Source: an uncultured Phenylobacterium sp.
GTDB taxonomy: Bacteria > Pseudomonadota > Alphaproteobacteria > Caulobacterales > Caulobacteraceae
Direction: 5' to 3'
Length of the DNA: 5,436 nucleotides
NCBI GenBank assembly: GCA_945952355.1
Contig: CAMFIW010000238.1
Coordinates: forward strand, 1 to 5,436
The position numbers and the translations under genes are program-made. Shown here one piece after another: positions 4,982 through 5,436 of the stretch (within the stretch, counting starts at the first letter, position 1; each line of letters starts with the position of its first letter). The notes beneath the pieces were generated by a model. The model ran no database searches. It worked only from the letters and a program-made list of their open reading frames with translations, and had not been told where the DNA came from.

Positions 4982-5436
4982 ATGCAGTCTCCGATGGTCA
5001 ACTCGCCGGATCGGCGGCGTCAGGTGTGCCGCTTCGGCGTGGACTTCCAATTGTCCGTGGCGCGGTTGATCACCGAGGCCATCGATCGGGATCTCCTGAG
5101 CTCGATGATCCTGCTCGCCATAGCGCGCGCCAATCTGCTGGACGTGGCCCGCGATCCGATGGCCATCGTGGCCTACCAGGGAATGGAAGGCGTCGTGCCG
5201 GACGAGATGCGCCGGCCTGTCAGCGTCTATGCCATCGCCCGCCAGCTCAACACGCCCTACGAGACCGTGCGCCGCCACGTCGTCCAGCTCAAGGACGCCG
5301 AACTTTGCGAAAGCGTCGGGCGAGGTGTCGTGGCGCCCGGCCGGGTGTTCTTCACCGCGCGCTGGATGACGGCGGCTGACCAGGCCTGGAAGCTGGCGGT
5401 GAAGCTGGTCGAGGAGGCGGCGAGCTGCGGCATCGG
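4982..5436 (+). CDS. Winged helix-turn-helix transcriptional regulator, 3' end beyond the window
   Basis: An open frame runs to the right edge without a stop and encodes at least 151 residues. The N-terminal part (about 20-70: DFQLSVARLITEAIDRDLLS onward) is mostly helical. Residues 79-119 form a winged helix: PVSVYAIARQLN, a TPYETVRRHV recognition helix, VQLKDAELCE, then a wing SVGRGVVAP. This is the layout of MarR/IclR/HxlR-type DNA-binding domains, but the exact family is not clear. A further helix (ADQAWKLAVKLVEEAA) follows at the edge. The start at 4982 is chosen because GGAGGG lies 9 nt upstream. In-frame ATGs at 4955 and 4925 would add 9 or 19 residues but have poorer ribosome sites. 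A stop at 4898-4900 bounds the frame. It lies 86 bp after the glycosyltransferase-like gene; a promoter in that gap could not be identified. Its targets cannot be inferred. Confidence 0.8.
   Translation, partial: MQSPMVNSPDRRRQVCRFGVDFQLSVARLITEAIDRDLLSSMILLAIARANLLDVARDPMAIVAYQGMEGVVPDEMRRPVSVYAIARQLNTPYETVRRHVVQLKDAELCESVGRGVVAPGRVFFTARWMTAADQAWKLAVKLVEEAASCGI

Noticed and set aside
4463..5278. A 271-codon minus-strand open frame across the glycosyltransferase-like and regulator genes.
   Set aside because: It has no recognisable domain and an Arg/Pro/His-rich sequence; the plus strand has family motifs and ribosome sites.
4846..5379. A 177-codon plus-strand open frame overlapping the regulator.
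   Set aside because: It is a shifted-frame shadow; the winged-helix motif and GGAGGG site belong to the frame starting at 4982.

Overview
The window is very GC-rich, with G/C-biased third codon positions and compact, mostly purine-rich ribosome binding sites. Gene content and a GTTC-N7-GTTC SOS operator point to an alphaproteobacterium, most plausibly Caulobacterales (Caulobacter/Phenylobacterium type). The lineage is inferred; no rRNA or other marker gene is present.

Layout from left to right. (1) Bases 1-146, minus strand, hold an internal piece of an AMP-forming acyl-CoA synthetase. Its homology stops abruptly near base 146, and the next bases look like the 3' end of an unrelated plus-strand gene ending at 257. 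This is either a rearrangement or an assembly join. (2) A minus-strand gene for a small secreted protein (276-644) is divergent from a plus-strand P-loop kinase-like gene of the FlaR/topology-modulation type (729-1220). (3) A tightly spaced minus-strand pair follows: a three-helix membrane protein (2281-3132) and, 4 bp downstream, an alpha/beta hydrolase resembling the DUF900 family (1275-2276). (4) A minus-strand PA0069-family (spore photoproduct lyase-like) radical SAM gene (3262-4362) is divergent from a plus-strand short GT2-like glycosyltransferase gene (4440-4895). (5) A plus-strand winged-helix regulator starts at 4982 and runs off the right edge.

The strongest regulatory signal is the exact match to the alphaproteobacterial LexA box at 4386-4400, between the radical SAM and glycosyltransferase genes and 23 bp from the radical SAM start codon. 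It predicts DNA-damage control of a photoproduct-lyase-like enzyme. That enzyme also ends in a QGDLF sequence resembling a sliding-clamp-binding motif. Together these suggest an undercharacterised DNA-damage response gene.

The remaining genes look like ordinary chromosomal housekeeping or hypothetical genes. No tRNA, rRNA, CRISPR array, insertion sequence or convincing intrinsic terminator was seen.
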